Position numbers and translations under genes: made by a program
Source: Nocardia iowensis
GTDB lineage: Bacteria; Actinomycetota; Actinomycetes; Mycobacteriales; Mycobacteriaceae
Length of the DNA stretch: 64,000 nt
Direction of reading: 5' to 3'
Assembly (NCBI RefSeq): GCF_019222765.1
Contig: NZ_CP078145.1
Location: 7,812,001 to 7,876,000 of the forward strand
Shown: positions 18,462 through 26,863 of the stretch, one piece after another
Numbering within the stretch: the first letter of the stretch is position 1
Layout: each line of letters starts with the position of its first letter
The notes under the pieces: generated by a model
The model's input: the letters and a program-made list of their open reading frames with translations, nothing else
The model's database searches: none
What the model was told of the DNA's origin: nothing

Positions 18462-19874
18462 GTGAATTTGTCGGGCTATCGGGCCGACAGTCGTCGGCTC
18501 ACCGCGCTCGCGACGCCGATCGCGATGACGCAGCTGGCGCAGATCGCGGTGTCGACCACCAATGTCGTGCTGATGGGGACGCTCGGCGTGCAGCAGGTGG
18601 CCGCGGGCGGGTTGGCGATCGCGCTGTTCAATCAGATTCGCACCATGTGCGTCGGGCTGATCACCGCGAGCGGCAATCAGATCGCCAGCGCGGTGAGTTC
18701 GGCCGGTAAACGTGGTGAGTCGCCGGATCACGAGATCAAAGACATTCTGCGGTCCAGCTTCCTGATCGCGACGGTCGCCGGAATCGCCGGTGGCGCAGTG
18801 CTCATCGGACTCGGCTGGGCCCTGCAATGGCTCGGGCAGGACGCGGGGGTGCTCGCCGACGCGCGGCCGTTGATGGTCGCGCTGGCGCCAGGTTTGTTGC
18901 CGTGCTTGTGGTTCCAGGTGCTGCGCCAATACACCGTCGGCATGCAACGCCCGCAGGCGCTGCTGTGGGTCACCCTCGGGTCGGTGGTGCTGAATCTTGT
19001 TCTCGCACTGGGCTTCATCCACGGCCGCGCCGGACTGCCCGAGCTCGGCCTGACCGGTATCGGGGTGGCGACCTCGCTGGTCTTCCTGATCACCTTCGGC
19101 GTGTTCTTGGCGATGGTGCGCCGCGATGCCCGGCTCGGCGCGACGCTGCCGCTGCGGCCGTGGCCGGTGCGGCGCTCGACCGTCCTGGCCGAGTTGCGGC
19201 TGGGTGGGCCGATCGCGCTCACCTATGGCTCGGAGGCAGGCATGTTCTCGGTGCTCGCCCTGGTCATGGGCAGTATCGGTCCGGCGGCGCTGGCCGCGCA
19301 CAATGTCGTCTACCAGATCATCTACATCGTGTTCCAGGTCGCCATCGGACTGTCGCACGGCGCTTCGATCCTGGTCAGCCACGCGGTAACCCGCGACCAG
19401 TACCAGCACGCCAGGGCACTGGCCTGGCTCGCGCTGCGGCATGTGGCCGTCGTCGCCGCGCTCACCGGCGCGATCTATGTGATCGCGCCCGACCTGGTGC
19501 TGCTCCCCTTCCTGAACTCGTCGGACAGCAACACCATTCAGATCGCGCACACGCTGCTGTTGATCGGCATCGTGCTGCAATTCTTCGACGCCGCCCAGAA
19601 CATCGGCACCGGCCTACTGCGCGGCCTGAAGGAAACCAACGCCGGCTTCCGCCTGTCGCTGGTCGGCTATTGGGTCGTCGGCCTCCCCGTCGCCCTGCTG
19701 CTCGCCTTCCCCCTCGGCCTAGGTGCGGCAGGCGTCTGGTGGGGCCTGACGGCGGGCTTGGCGACCACGGCCATCCTCATGCTCCGCCGCTACTTCGCCC
19801 TGCTCGACGCCAGAAACCGCGACCACCCACAGCTCATCCCCGAGGCGCCGGAAAGCCTCAGCAGCCCAAGCTGA
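18462..19874 (+). CDS. MATE-family efflux transporter
   Basis: A 470-residue polytopic membrane protein with about 12 hydrophobic helices in two halves, as in MATE transporters. It opens with LTALATPIAMTQLAQIAVSTTNVVLMG (here in pieces) and has the repeat-like second half start LRLGGPIALTYGSEAG. GTG 18462 lies 43 bases past the SbnA-like stop. Position as last gene of the biosynthetic operon suggests it exports the finished compound, with the divergent ABC system re-importing the metal complex. Drug or peptidic-metabolite export are alternatives. Confidence 0.88.
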   Translation: MNLSGYRADSRRLTALATPIAMTQLAQIAVSTTNVVLMGTLGVQQVAAGGLAIALFNQIRTMCVGLITASGNQIASAVSSAGKRGESPDHEIKDILRSSFLIATVAGIAGGAVLIGLGWALQWLGQDAGVLADARPLMVALAPGLLPCLWFQVLRQYTVGMQRPQALLWVTLGSVVLNLVLALGFIHGRAGLPELGLTGIGVATSLVFLITFGVFLAMVRRDARLGATLPLRPWPVRRSTVLAELRLGGPIALTYGSEAGMFSVLALVMGSIGPAALAAHNVVYQIIYIVFQVAIGLSHGASILVSHAVTRDQYQHARALAWLALRHVAVVAALTGAIYVIAPDLVLLPFLNSSDSNTIQIAHTLLLIGIVLQFFDAAQNIGTGLLRGLKETNAGFRLSLVGYWVVGLPVALLLAFPLGLGAAGVWWGLTAGLATTAILMLRRYFALLDARNRDHPQLIPEAPESLSSPS

Positions 19875-19879
19875 TCGGC

Positions 19880-19910
19880 CGCGCCCCGCCCGGCTTCGCG
19901 GCGGGGCGCG
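19880..19910. terminator. GC-rich terminator hairpin between convergent MATE and TerD genes
   Basis: An 11-bp stem, CGCGCCCCGCC (19880-19890) with GGCGGGGCGCG (19900-19910), and a 9-base loop. It fills the gap between two converging genes and can serve both strands. No T-tract follows, as is common in actinobacteria. Confidence 0.65.
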
Positions 19911-19917
19911 CGAACAG

Positions 19918-20493
19918 TCAGATGTGCACGCCGTAGTCGCGGGCGATGCCAGCGAGGCCGGAGGCGTAGCCCTGGCCGATGGCGCGGAACTTCCACTCGT
20001 TGCCGTGCCGGTAGAGCTCGCCGAAGATCATCGCGGTCTCGGTGGACGCGTCCTCGGTCAGGTCGTAGCGGGCCAGCTCGATGCCGGTCGCCGCGTCGAC
20101 GACGCGGATGAAGGCGTTGCGGATCTGGCCGAACGACTGGCCGCGCGCGTCGGCCTCGTGGATGGACACGGGGAAGAAGATGTTGGTAATGGTCGGCGGG
20201 GTGGCCGTCAGGTCGACGTTGATCACCTCGTCGTCACCCTCGCCCGCGCCGGTCAGGTTGTCGCCGGTGTGCTCGATGGAGCCCTCGGGTGAACGCAGGT
20301 TGTTGTAGAAGATGAAATGCTGATCCGACAGCACCTTCAGGTTCGGGCCGGTGGCCAGCGCGCTCGCGTCGAGGTCGTAGTCGGCGCCCGTGGTGGTGCG
20401 CACGTCCCAGCCGAGACCCACCGCGACCTTGTTGAGGTTGGCTGCCTGCTTCGACAGCGATACGTTTCCGCCTTTGGCCAGTGTGACACTCAT
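19918..20493 (-). CDS. TerD family protein (tellurium resistance/stress, Ca-binding)
   Basis: A 191-residue cytosolic TerD-family protein. It starts MSVTLAKGGNVSLSK and continues with GLGWDVR, the acidic DYDLDASAL, FFNN-like FIFYNN, and GEGDDEVINVDL; the acidic clusters form the two calcium sites. RYDLTED and AMIFGELYRH complete the fold. TerD proteins are linked to tellurite resistance and general envelope or DNA-damage stress, without a defined reaction. It stands alone here, without other ter genes. Confidence 0.92.
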   Translation of the reverse strand: MSVTLAKGGNVSLSKQAANLNKVAVGLGWDVRTTTGADYDLDASALATGPNLKVLSDQHFIFYNNLRSPEGSIEHTGDNLTGAGEGDDEVINVDLTATPPTITNIFFPVSIHEADARGQSFGQIRNAFIRVVDAATGIELARYDLTEDASTETAMIFGELYRHGNEWKFRAIGQGYASGLAGIARDYGVHI

Positions 20494-20570
20494 GAATCCC
20501 TTCCACGCGGCCCGTTCGCGCCGCCTTCATTCCCGATTATCATCATGGGTCCCGGAACTGTTATGCCGGT

Positions 20571-21065
20571 TCAGTTTTGGTTTTCGGCCCAGGCACGCAA
20601 CGTGGTCACGCGACGCTCCAGCGCGTGTAATTCGCTCGGGTCGAGCACGGTGCGCTGGATACCCTTGGCTACCGCGAAGGCCGACTGCCGATGATCATCG
20701 ATCGCCTCGACATCGATGCGCACCGCCACATAGTCGGCGGCATCAGGCATCTCCTCGGCGATCACCTTGGCGGTTCCCCGCGCGCACAGCGCGACATTGC
20801 CGCCGCCGAGGATCAGCAGCGCCACCTGCGGTCGTTCCCGCAGCCGGGCCAGCGACCCTCGGTCGGACTTCAGGCTGAGCAGGATGCGCCGATCGCCTGC
20901 CCGCACCGGCCAGGACACCGGGATCGCGTGCGGTGCCGGGTCGGTGGTCACCAGCACGGCGATCGTTTCCTGCGGCCACTCCGGTAGCACGGCCAGCTCG
21001 GGATGATCTTCGTGATGAGCTGTCGAGCGGTCTTGACGTTGCGCGGGGCTCGCTTCCGCTGCCAT
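20571..21065 (-). CDS. pyridoxamine 5'-phosphate oxidase-like flavin/F420-binding protein
   Basis: About 164 residues with a split-barrel pattern: TIAVLVTTDPAPHAIPVSW, then RRILLSLKSDRGSLARLRE, then VALLILGGGNVALCARGTA. This is the PNPOx-like FMN- or F420-binding fold. ATG 21065 is preferred because GAGGTG lies six bases before it; a GTG at 21074 would overlap that Shine-Dalgarno. Substrate unknown. It lies between TerD and the iron-boxed flavodoxin, with a 122-base gap to the latter. Confidence 0.75.
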   Translation of the reverse strand: MAAEASPAQRQDRSTAHHEDHPELAVLPEWPQETIAVLVTTDPAPHAIPVSWPVRAGDRRILLSLKSDRGSLARLRERPQVALLILGGGNVALCARGTAKVIAEEMPDAADYVAVRIDVEAIDDHRQSAFAVAKGIQRTVLDPSELHALERRVTTLRAWAENQN

Positions 21066-21187
21066 CTTCGTCACCTCATGGATCGTCGAGCGCGGCGGGC
21101 TGTGCCACGCTTTGATAGCAGTCTAAAGTGCTGGGCCGCTTGCCCGCTGACGCTGCACCCGATGTCCGTAGTGCTCTCAGTGGACTA

Positions 21188-21640
21188 TCAGGCCGAGGTG
21201 AGCGCCGGGACGGGCAATGTTGCCGCCCAGTCGCGGGCCATCTCCTTCGGGCGGATTTCGGTCGACGCGTCGTGGCGAGCGTGCTCGCCGACCTGAATGG
21301 CGCCGCGAGCGACGAGCTTCTCCGCCGCGATCTCACCGCCACGATTGAAGGTGTCGCCGTAGATGCTGTCGCCGAGGCCGAACACGGCAAAGCGCAGTCC
21401 GGACAAATCGGGGGCGCACGCGTCGAGCTCGTCGAAGAACGGCTCCGCGCCGGTCGGCAGATCGCCGTCGCCGTAGGTGGAGCACACGATGACGTGGAAG
21501 TCGTGCACGTCGAGGTCGTCGACGGCGAAGTCGCTCATGTCGTAGACCGACACGTCGTGCGCCGACAGCGCGTCGGCGACGCTGTCCGCGACGGTCTCCG
21601 CCGTGCCCATCTCCGATCCGAACAGAATGACGACGCGCAC
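21188..21640 (-). CDS. flavodoxin domain protein, likely iron-regulated
   Basis: A 150-residue flavodoxin. The FMN phosphate loop is ILFGSEMGTAETVAD near residues 5-19; the isoalloxazine loops are CSTYGDGDLPTGAEPF and FGLGDSIYGDTF. The sequence is closer to the MioC/sulfite-reductase type than to long-chain flavodoxins. GTG 21640 is preferred: GGGAG lies upstream, and the frame before it would run through the iron box. Flavodoxins replace ferredoxin when iron is short, or reduce ferric complexes; the box at 21669-21687 fits either role. Confidence 0.85.
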   Translation of the reverse strand: MRVVILFGSEMGTAETVADSVADALSAHDVSVYDMSDFAVDDLDVHDFHVIVCSTYGDGDLPTGAEPFFDELDACAPDLSGLRFAVFGLGDSIYGDTFNRGGEIAAEKLVARGAIQVGEHARHDASTEIRPKEMARDWAATLPVPALTSA

Positions 21641-21969
21641 AGCGTTGGTCTCCCTTCGCACTTTAAAGATTGGTGAGGCTAGCCTAATTAATTGTCCCAA
21701 GCGGCGCTACCCTTGGTTCTCGGTTAGCTGGCCGGTCATGATGACCATCACGATGCGAGCACGGCGCGGCAGGCGTACGCCCCGCCCGACCAGGCAAAGG
21801 ACACCGCGTCCGACCGGCCACGGATGACCAGCGGGGCAAAGGGCCACGCCAGAGGCAGCGGAACGGCAGTGGGTGGGACGGAGTGTCCCGATTGACGAAA
21901 TGTCACCGTCGATGCATCATTCGTACAGTCCCCATTGTTGTCTGGGACATCTCTCTTTGTTGCCGGCCG
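21641..21969. other. 329-base divergent intergenic region
   Basis: Contains the iron box (21669-21687) close to the flavodoxin start and a small hairpin, GGGAC/GTCCC, near 21878-21893. No convincing small gene is seen. The right part may include the true or false 5' end of the Stealth gene, whose start is uncertain. Confidence 0.5.
21669..21687 (-). promoter_or_regulatory. IdeR/DtxR-type iron box upstream of flavodoxin
   Basis: Minus-strand sequence TTAGGCTAGCCTCACCAAT, about 15 of 19 matches to the IdeR consensus, sharing the core TTAGGCTAGCCT with the box at 13636-13654. It ends 29 bases before the flavodoxin GTG. Confidence 0.8.
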
Positions 21970-23751
21970 ATGACTGTCCGGTCCAGCGTGCTGTCTCCCG
22001 TGCGCACGCTCGGTCGTCAGCTCGCCGCGCGCACGGATCCAGCACACCCATCCGACGCTGTGCGTCCTGCCGTGAGTGAGGTGAAAACGAATGGTTTACC
22101 GATCGTCTGGAATCCGCGTGATCAATTCGTGCCCGCGCTACGGCATCGTGCCCCACTTCTGAATGCGACCGCGCCGGGCGCGGTGCTGCCCAGCCGACGT
22201 CACGACGTCGGCGTAGCGCCGCTCGGCCGGCGCGGTGCCTCGGTGACGGGACCCAACAGTGCACGGATGGATGTGGAGAAGAAACTGATGATGGACATGG
22301 GGGCAGTGAACCCGGCGGCGGTCGAGATGGCGGCCCGGCCGATGGCGGGCAACCTGCTGGTCTCGGCCACGATGATCGCCGATCTCGGGTGGCTGCGCAG
22401 TGAGCTCGCGGCGGCGGAGGTGCCGTTCCTGCTGGTCCGCGACAGCGGCCAGCGCCTCGTGCTGGCCACGGATGCGGCACACCAGCTGATGGTGCGCCGG
22501 GTGACGGCCGCTGCGACGGCGGCCGGTTTCGCGTGTGATGAGGTGCAGCGCAACGTTTTCCGGCTCGGCCGCGACAGCGATCCGGCGCATCACGTCGACC
22601 TGGAACTGTGGGAGTACCACGGCGACACGGTCGAGTGCCCGCGCCCGAACGCGTTGACCCGCAACGTGTTCGACCTGGCCGATGTCGAGCACACGCAGGT
22701 GCTGCTGTTCGACCGCGCCTGGCCGACCCTGGTCGACATGTTCGCCCCGCAGGCCACCGATGTGAACTTCGACATCGACCTGGTGTTCTCCTGGGTGGAC
22801 GGCTCGGACCCGGAGTTCCGTGCCCGTCGCGCGGGCATGCTCGCGCAGGTCGTCGTCGGCGAGGGTGACGACGCGGATGCCCGTATCCGGCAGATCGACG
22901 AGCTGAAATACGCACTGCGCTCGGTGGCCAAGAACGCGCCGTGGATCCGGCGGATCTTCATCGCCACCGACTCCACCGTGCCCGGCTGGCTTGCCGAGCA
23001 CCCCAAGGTGACGGTTGTCCGTGCGCTGGACCACTTTTCGGACACCAGCGGACTGCCGACGTTCAATTCGCATGCGGTGGAATGCCAATTGCAGCACATC
23101 GAGGGGCTCAGCGAGCACTTCCTGTACTCCAACGACGACATGTTCTTCGCCCGTCCGGTGCGCCCGTCGATGTTCTTCACCGCGGCCGGGGTGAGCCGGT
23201 TCATCGAGGCGGACACCAGGATCGGTCCGGGCCGGAACAACGAGCGCCGCAGTGGTTTCGAGAACGCCGCCCGGGTGAACCGGGAACTGCTCGCGCAGCG
23301 GTTCGGGCACATCATCACCCGGCATCTCGAGCACACGCCGGTTCCGTTGCGCCGCAGCGTGCTACTGGAGATGGAGGAGGAGTTCGCCGCCGACTTCGCG
23401 CGCACCAGGACCAGCCGATTCCGTTCGGCCACCGACATTTCCGTCACCAACTCGCTGTATCACTACTACGCGCTGCTGACCGGGCGTGCGGTGCCGCAGG
23501 AGAAGGCGAAGGTGCGCTACGTCGACACGACCAGCCACAAGGGGCTCGCACTACTGGACGGGATCGCCAAGAAGCGCAATGTCGATTTCTTCTGCCTGAA
23601 CGACGGAAGTTTCCCGGAGATCTCCGAATCCGAACGGGTGCGGGCGGTTTCGAAGTTCTTGTCGCGCTACTTCCCCGATCCGGCGCCGTGGGAGCGGCTC
23701 AGCGCACCGTCTCGTCATCCGATTCCGGAGTCGTCGCCCGGCGCCGCATGA
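21970..23751 (+). CDS. Stealth family protein (hexose-1-phosphoryltransferase, CR1-CR4)
   Basis: A Stealth-type phosphotransferase predicted to transfer sugar-1-phosphate onto cell-surface polysaccharide. All four conserved regions are present: CR1 [16 protein letters not shown]2 from [15 protein letters not shown] through [16 protein letters not shown]3 around [21 protein letters not shown]4 [16 protein letters not shown]1 begins only after about 240 residues; this N-terminal part includes [18 protein letters not shown]. The start is uncertain: ATG 21970 has no clear Shine-Dalgarno, and GTG 22081 or ATG 22288 (GGAGAAG upstream) are alternatives. The 3' end overlaps the converging phosphodiesterase by 53 bases. 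Confidence 0.82.
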   Translation: MTVRSSVLSPVRTLGRQLAARTDPAHPSDAVRPAVSEVKTNGLPIVWNPRDQFVPALRHRAPLLNATAPGAVLPSRRHDVGVAPLGRRGASVTGPNSARMDVEKKLMMDMGAVNPAAVEMAARPMAGNLLVSATMIADLGWLRSELAAAEVPFLLVRDSGQRLVLATDAAHQLMVRRVTAAATAAGFACDEVQRNVFRLGRDSDPAHHVDLELWEYHGDTVECPRPNALTRNVFDLADVEHTQVLLFDRAWPTLVDMFAPQATDVNFDIDLVFSWVDGSDPEFRARRAGMLAQVVVGEGDDADARIRQIDELKYALRSVAKNAPWIRRIFIATDSTVPGWLAEHPKVTVVRALDHFSDTSGLPTFNSHAVECQLQHIEGLSEHFLYSNDDMFFARPVRPSMFFTAAGVSRFIEADTRIGPGRNNERRSGFENAARVNRELLAQRFGHIITRHLEHTPVPLRRSVLLEMEEEFAADFARTRTSRFRSATDISVTNSLYHYYALLTGRAVPQEKAKVRYVDTTSHKGLALLDGIAKKRNVDFFCLNDGSFPEISESERVRAVSKFLSRYFPDPAPWERLSAPSRHPIPESSPGAA

Positions 23752-24688
23752 CGTGCGGGATGCGCGCGGCGGGCGGGATGACGATGCCCTCCCGCTCGAG
23801 CGTCCGCCGGGTCTGTGCCGCGGTTGACGGGGAACCCACCGTGCGGCCGCGGTCGATCGGAACCACCGAGTGCACCACGGTGCCCGGATAGATGTGCACG
23901 TAGTTGAAGGCCTGTGCGCCGTCCCGGCCGCGCAGGCCGCCCTGCTCGACGCCGAGATCCTGGCTGTAACAGGTCGCCGAGGCCACCGAGACCGGGATGC
24001 CCGCGAACGTCGCGTTGGTGGAGAAGTGCAGGTGACCGGCCAGGATGGCGCGGACATCGCTGCCGTCCAGCACGTCGGCCAACTTGCGCTGGTCGCGCAG
24101 CTCCACGGTGACGGCGAGGTCGAGCACGCACGGCACGGGCGGATGGTGCATGGCCAGGATGGTGCCGAACGGGGCGGGTTCGGCGAGCACGGAACGCAGC
24201 CAATCCAGCTGGTCGTCGGAGATCTCGCCGTAGTGGTGCCCGGGGACCGAGGTGTCCAGGGCGATGATGCGCAGACCGTCGATCAGATGCACGCGGTCCA
24301 GCGGGGCGGTCGAGGCCCGCTCGCCGAGCAGTTTGCGGCGCAGCAGACCACGGTCGTCATGGTTTCCGGCGACCCACACAATGGGCGCTGGCAAACTCCG
24401 CGCAAAGGGCTCGACGAGCGCCTTGAGCTTGTCATACGCGCCGGGCTCACCCTTGTCGGTGAGATCGCCGGTGAACACGATCGCGGTCGGCTGGATCCGA
24501 CTGGCCGCAGCCTGTTCGAGCAACTGGCATAACCGCTGGTCCGCATCGACGTCACCGTATAGATCGCCGTCACCGGCGATCACATGGGTGTCGCTGAAGT
24601 GGAACAACACATGATCGGGTCGCGGGTGCTCCGCGACTCTGCTGATGTGCACCGGACCGAACGTCCTCCCCGGCGGTTTGCCCGCCAT
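23699..24688 (-). CDS. cpdA: Rv0805-like metallophosphodiesterase (cyclic nucleotide phosphodiesterase CpdA)
   Basis: A 329-residue calcineurin-like phosphoesterase. The dimetal motif set is complete: FSDTHV (D-x-H), [25 protein letters not shown], and [11 protein letters not shown]. These and [19 protein letters not shown] and [12 protein letters not shown] closely match M. tuberculosis Rv0805, which hydrolyses cAMP and other cyclic nucleotides. A C-terminal tail of about 60 residues goes beyond the core. Convergent with the Stealth gene, overlapping by 53 bases. Confidence 0.88.
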   Translation of the reverse strand: MAGKPPGRTFGPVHISRVAEHPRPDHVLFHFSDTHVIAGDGDLYGDVDADQRLCQLLEQAAASRIQPTAIVFTGDLTDKGEPGAYDKLKALVEPFARSLPAPIVWVAGNHDDRGLLRRKLLGERASTAPLDRVHLIDGLRIIALDTSVPGHHYGEISDDQLDWLRSVLAEPAPFGTILAMHHPPVPCVLDLAVTVELRDQRKLADVLDGSDVRAILAGHLHFSTNATFAGIPVSVASATCYSQDLGVEQGGLRGRDGAQAFNYVHIYPGTVVHSVVPIDRGRTVGSPSTAAQTRRTLEREGIVIPPAARIPHVMRRRATTPESDDETVR

Positions 24689-24876
24689 TGGCTTCCGGGT
24701 TCCACCGCCAGGATAGCGAAGGCCTACCGACAGGTTTCCCGCCAGACGGTGACGACATGCTTGCGGGAAGGTGAGGTTTTCATGTCGAAATCCCGCCGAG
24801 GTGGTCCGACGTTAACCAGCGCCCGGTACCGAGTGACGCGGCTCATACCTTTGCCGCGGCCATGTGCCGCTCGGGG

Positions 24877-25974
24877 CTACTGCGATCGGCGGCCGAGGGC
24901 GTCAGCGGTGCGGATCGCGTCGAGGGTCATCGCGGCGTCCACGGCGAAGGGTTCGTTGTGGATTGTTTCGCCCGGTGCGGTGGCGCGGGTTGCGATCGCG
25001 GACAAGGTCTTTTCATCGGCGTCGGCCAAGCCGAGAGCGGCGAGGGTGGTGGGAAGGCCGACCTCCGTGCAGAAGTCGAGGACCGTGTCGACCTCGGCGG
25101 ACGGGGCGCCTTCGAGGACCAATTGAGTCAAGACGCCGAACGCGACCTTTTCGCCGTGCAGATACGCGTGGGTCTGCGGGGCAGCCGTCAGCCCGTTGTG
25201 CACGGCGTGCGCGGCGGCCAGTCCCGAGGATTCGAAGCCGAGCCCGGACAGCAAGGTGTTGGCCTCGACGATGCGCTCGACCGCGGGGGTGACGGCGTGC
25301 TCCCGCACAGCGGCCAATGCCTGCGGCCCATCGGCCAACAAGGTGTGGTAGCAGAGTTCGGCGAGCGCGGTGGCGCTGCGGGTGGACGCGCCGCCGCGCA
25401 TATTGCGCACCTGTGCCAGCGTGCATGTGCGCGCCTCGAACCAGGTGGCGAGGGCGTCGCCCATGCCGGAGGCGAGCAGCCTGGCCGGGGCCTGCACGAT
25501 GACCGAGGTGTCCACCAGCACCAGCGCCGGGTTGCGGCGGACCAGCTGATAGGTCTCGACTTCCCCTGCGTCGGTGTAGATCACGGACAGCGCGCTGCAC
25601 GGCGCATCACTCGACGCGGTGGTCGGACAGCTGATCATCGGCAGTTCGAGATCGTCGGCGACCGCGCGCGCCGAGTCGAGCACCTTGCCGCCGCCCGCGC
25701 CCAAAACGACTGTGCTGCCACTGTCTTGCACGGCCGCGGTGATCTGGGCGATCTCCGCGCGGGTGCACTCCCCACTCGAATGGTGCACGGCGTAAGCGAT
25801 TTTCGCGTCGCTCAACGACCGGTCCCACGCCTCGGTCAACAACCGTTGCGCACTACCGCCCGCGACGATCATGACCGGCCCGCCGAGCCCGAGCCGGGTC
25901 ATCTCCGCACCGAGTTGCGCGGTCGCCTCCCGCCCTTGCACGTAATGCCCCGGCGAAGAAAACACACTCAGCAT
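24877..25974 (-). CDS. gldA: glycerol dehydrogenase (iron-containing alcohol dehydrogenase family)
   Basis: A 365-residue NAD-dependent enzyme oxidising glycerol to dihydroxyacetone. The nucleotide loop GAGGGKVLD is near 93-101, PTTASSDAPCSALSVIY follows, and the metal ligands are Asp in GMGDALATWFEA, His in LAAAHAVHNGL and His in YLHGEKVAFG. Length and motifs match GldA better than other iron-type alcohol dehydrogenases. ATG 25974 has GGAGG nine bases upstream. It stands between mazG (same strand, 100-base gap) and the phosphodiesterase. Confidence 0.87.
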   Translation of the reverse strand: MLSVFSSPGHYVQGREATAQLGAEMTRLGLGGPVMIVAGGSAQRLLTEAWDRSLSDAKIAYAVHHSSGECTRAEIAQITAAVQDSGSTVVLGAGGGKVLDSARAVADDLELPMISCPTTASSDAPCSALSVIYTDAGEVETYQLVRRNPALVLVDTSVIVQAPARLLASGMGDALATWFEARTCTLAQVRNMRGGASTRSATALAELCYHTLLADGPQALAAVREHAVTPAVERIVEANTLLSGLGFESSGLAAAHAVHNGLTAAPQTHAYLHGEKVAFGVLTQLVLEGAPSAEVDTVLDFCTEVGLPTTLAALGLADADEKTLSAIATRATAPGETIHNEPFAVDAAMTLDAIRTADALGRRSQ

Positions 25975-26074
25975 CCGACACCTCCGATCCGGCCGACGTT
26001 CGTACCCGACAACGCTACCGCTAGCGGCATGGGCCGACAGGCGAGTCAGGCGCAGGGCGACAACCTGCCCGGAA

Positions 26075-26863
26075 TCAGTCCGCGCTGGTCTGGGCGACCC
26101 AGTACTTGCGCCATTCGTGGCTGGAAAGCGGAAGCCGCTCGCCGCGGGCAGCTTCGGCGGCGTCTTCGGTGGCGTGGATGGTGGCGGCGAAGTTCAGGGT
26201 TGCTTTGCGCAGGCGCTCTTCGGCGCTGTCCTGGCCACCGAGGTGGACGACCCGGAGCGCGGCGGGGATCAGGTCATCCGGGAGCCCCGCCTTGGTGCTG
26301 CGGGCGCGGATCTTTTCGGCCAGCGCCAGGGCCGGTTGCGCCATGGCTATGCCGTCGAGGCAGGAACGACGGGACTTCTCGGCGGATTTGCGTTCCTCCC
26401 AGGCCCTTTCCTGAGCGGCGATCTTTTCGTCGAGGGTGGTGTCGGCGGCGAATTGGGTGTCGCGGAGGTAGGGGCTGCGATTGACCAGTTTGGCCACCAG
26501 GGCGGCGGCCACATCGTCGACGGTGAATTCGCCTGCGTCCTCGGCTATCCGAGAGTGGAAGAGGACCTGGAGCAGCAGGTCGCCGAGTTCTTCCTTGATG
26601 GTTTCGGCGTCGTTGTGCTGGATGGCGTCGAGGAGCTCGTAGGTTTCCTCGAGCAGGTAGGGGCGCAGGGAGTCGTGGGTTTGGGTGACCTCCCAGCCGC
26701 CGAAATTCCAAAGGCGGTCCATCACTTCGACGGCGCCGGTCAGACCCGCGGCCACGACCGCGGTGTCGGAGGGCGGCTCGGCGGTTTCCGGAGCACCGGT
26801 TGCCTGGCTGGCGGCAGCGTGCCGGGCGGCGCGCAGGACAGCTTCGTCGCGGTCCCCACTCAT
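26075..26863 (-). CDS. mazG: MazG nucleoside triphosphate pyrophosphohydrolase
   Basis: A 262-residue MazG-type NTP pyrophosphohydrolase, which clears damaged or signalling nucleotides. The metal site is visible as [12 protein letters not shown] and, one helix later, [13 protein letters not shown]. One MazG domain lies near residues 45-165 with a C-terminal partner region ([15 protein letters not shown]...), as in actinobacterial MazG. Its ATG overlaps the mfd stop (ATGA), the same mfd-mazG order as Rv1020-Rv1021. Confidence 0.92.
   Translation of the reverse strand: MSGDRDEAVLRAARHAAASQATGAPETAEPPSDTAVVAAGLTGAVEVMDRLWNFGGWEVTQTHDSLRPYLLEETYELLDAIQHNDAETIKEELGDLLLQVLFHSRIAEDAGEFTVDDVAAALVAKLVNRSPYLRDTQFAADTTLDEKIAAQERAWEERKSAEKSRRSCLDGIAMAQPALALAEKIRARSTKAGLPDDLIPAALRVVHLGGQDSAEERLRKATLNFAATIHATEDAAEAARGERLPLSSHEWRKYWVAQTSAD

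Noticed and set aside
18336..19580. 414-codon frame on the minus strand opposite the MATE gene
   Set aside because: Low-complexity Arg/Gln/His translation lying antisense to a well-formed membrane transporter; no start signal.
8425..19874. Complete staphyloferrin B or NRPS siderophore cluster
   Set aside because: No IucA/IucC-type synthetase, NRPS or citrate synthase gene is present; only the diaminopropionate and decarboxylase parts match.
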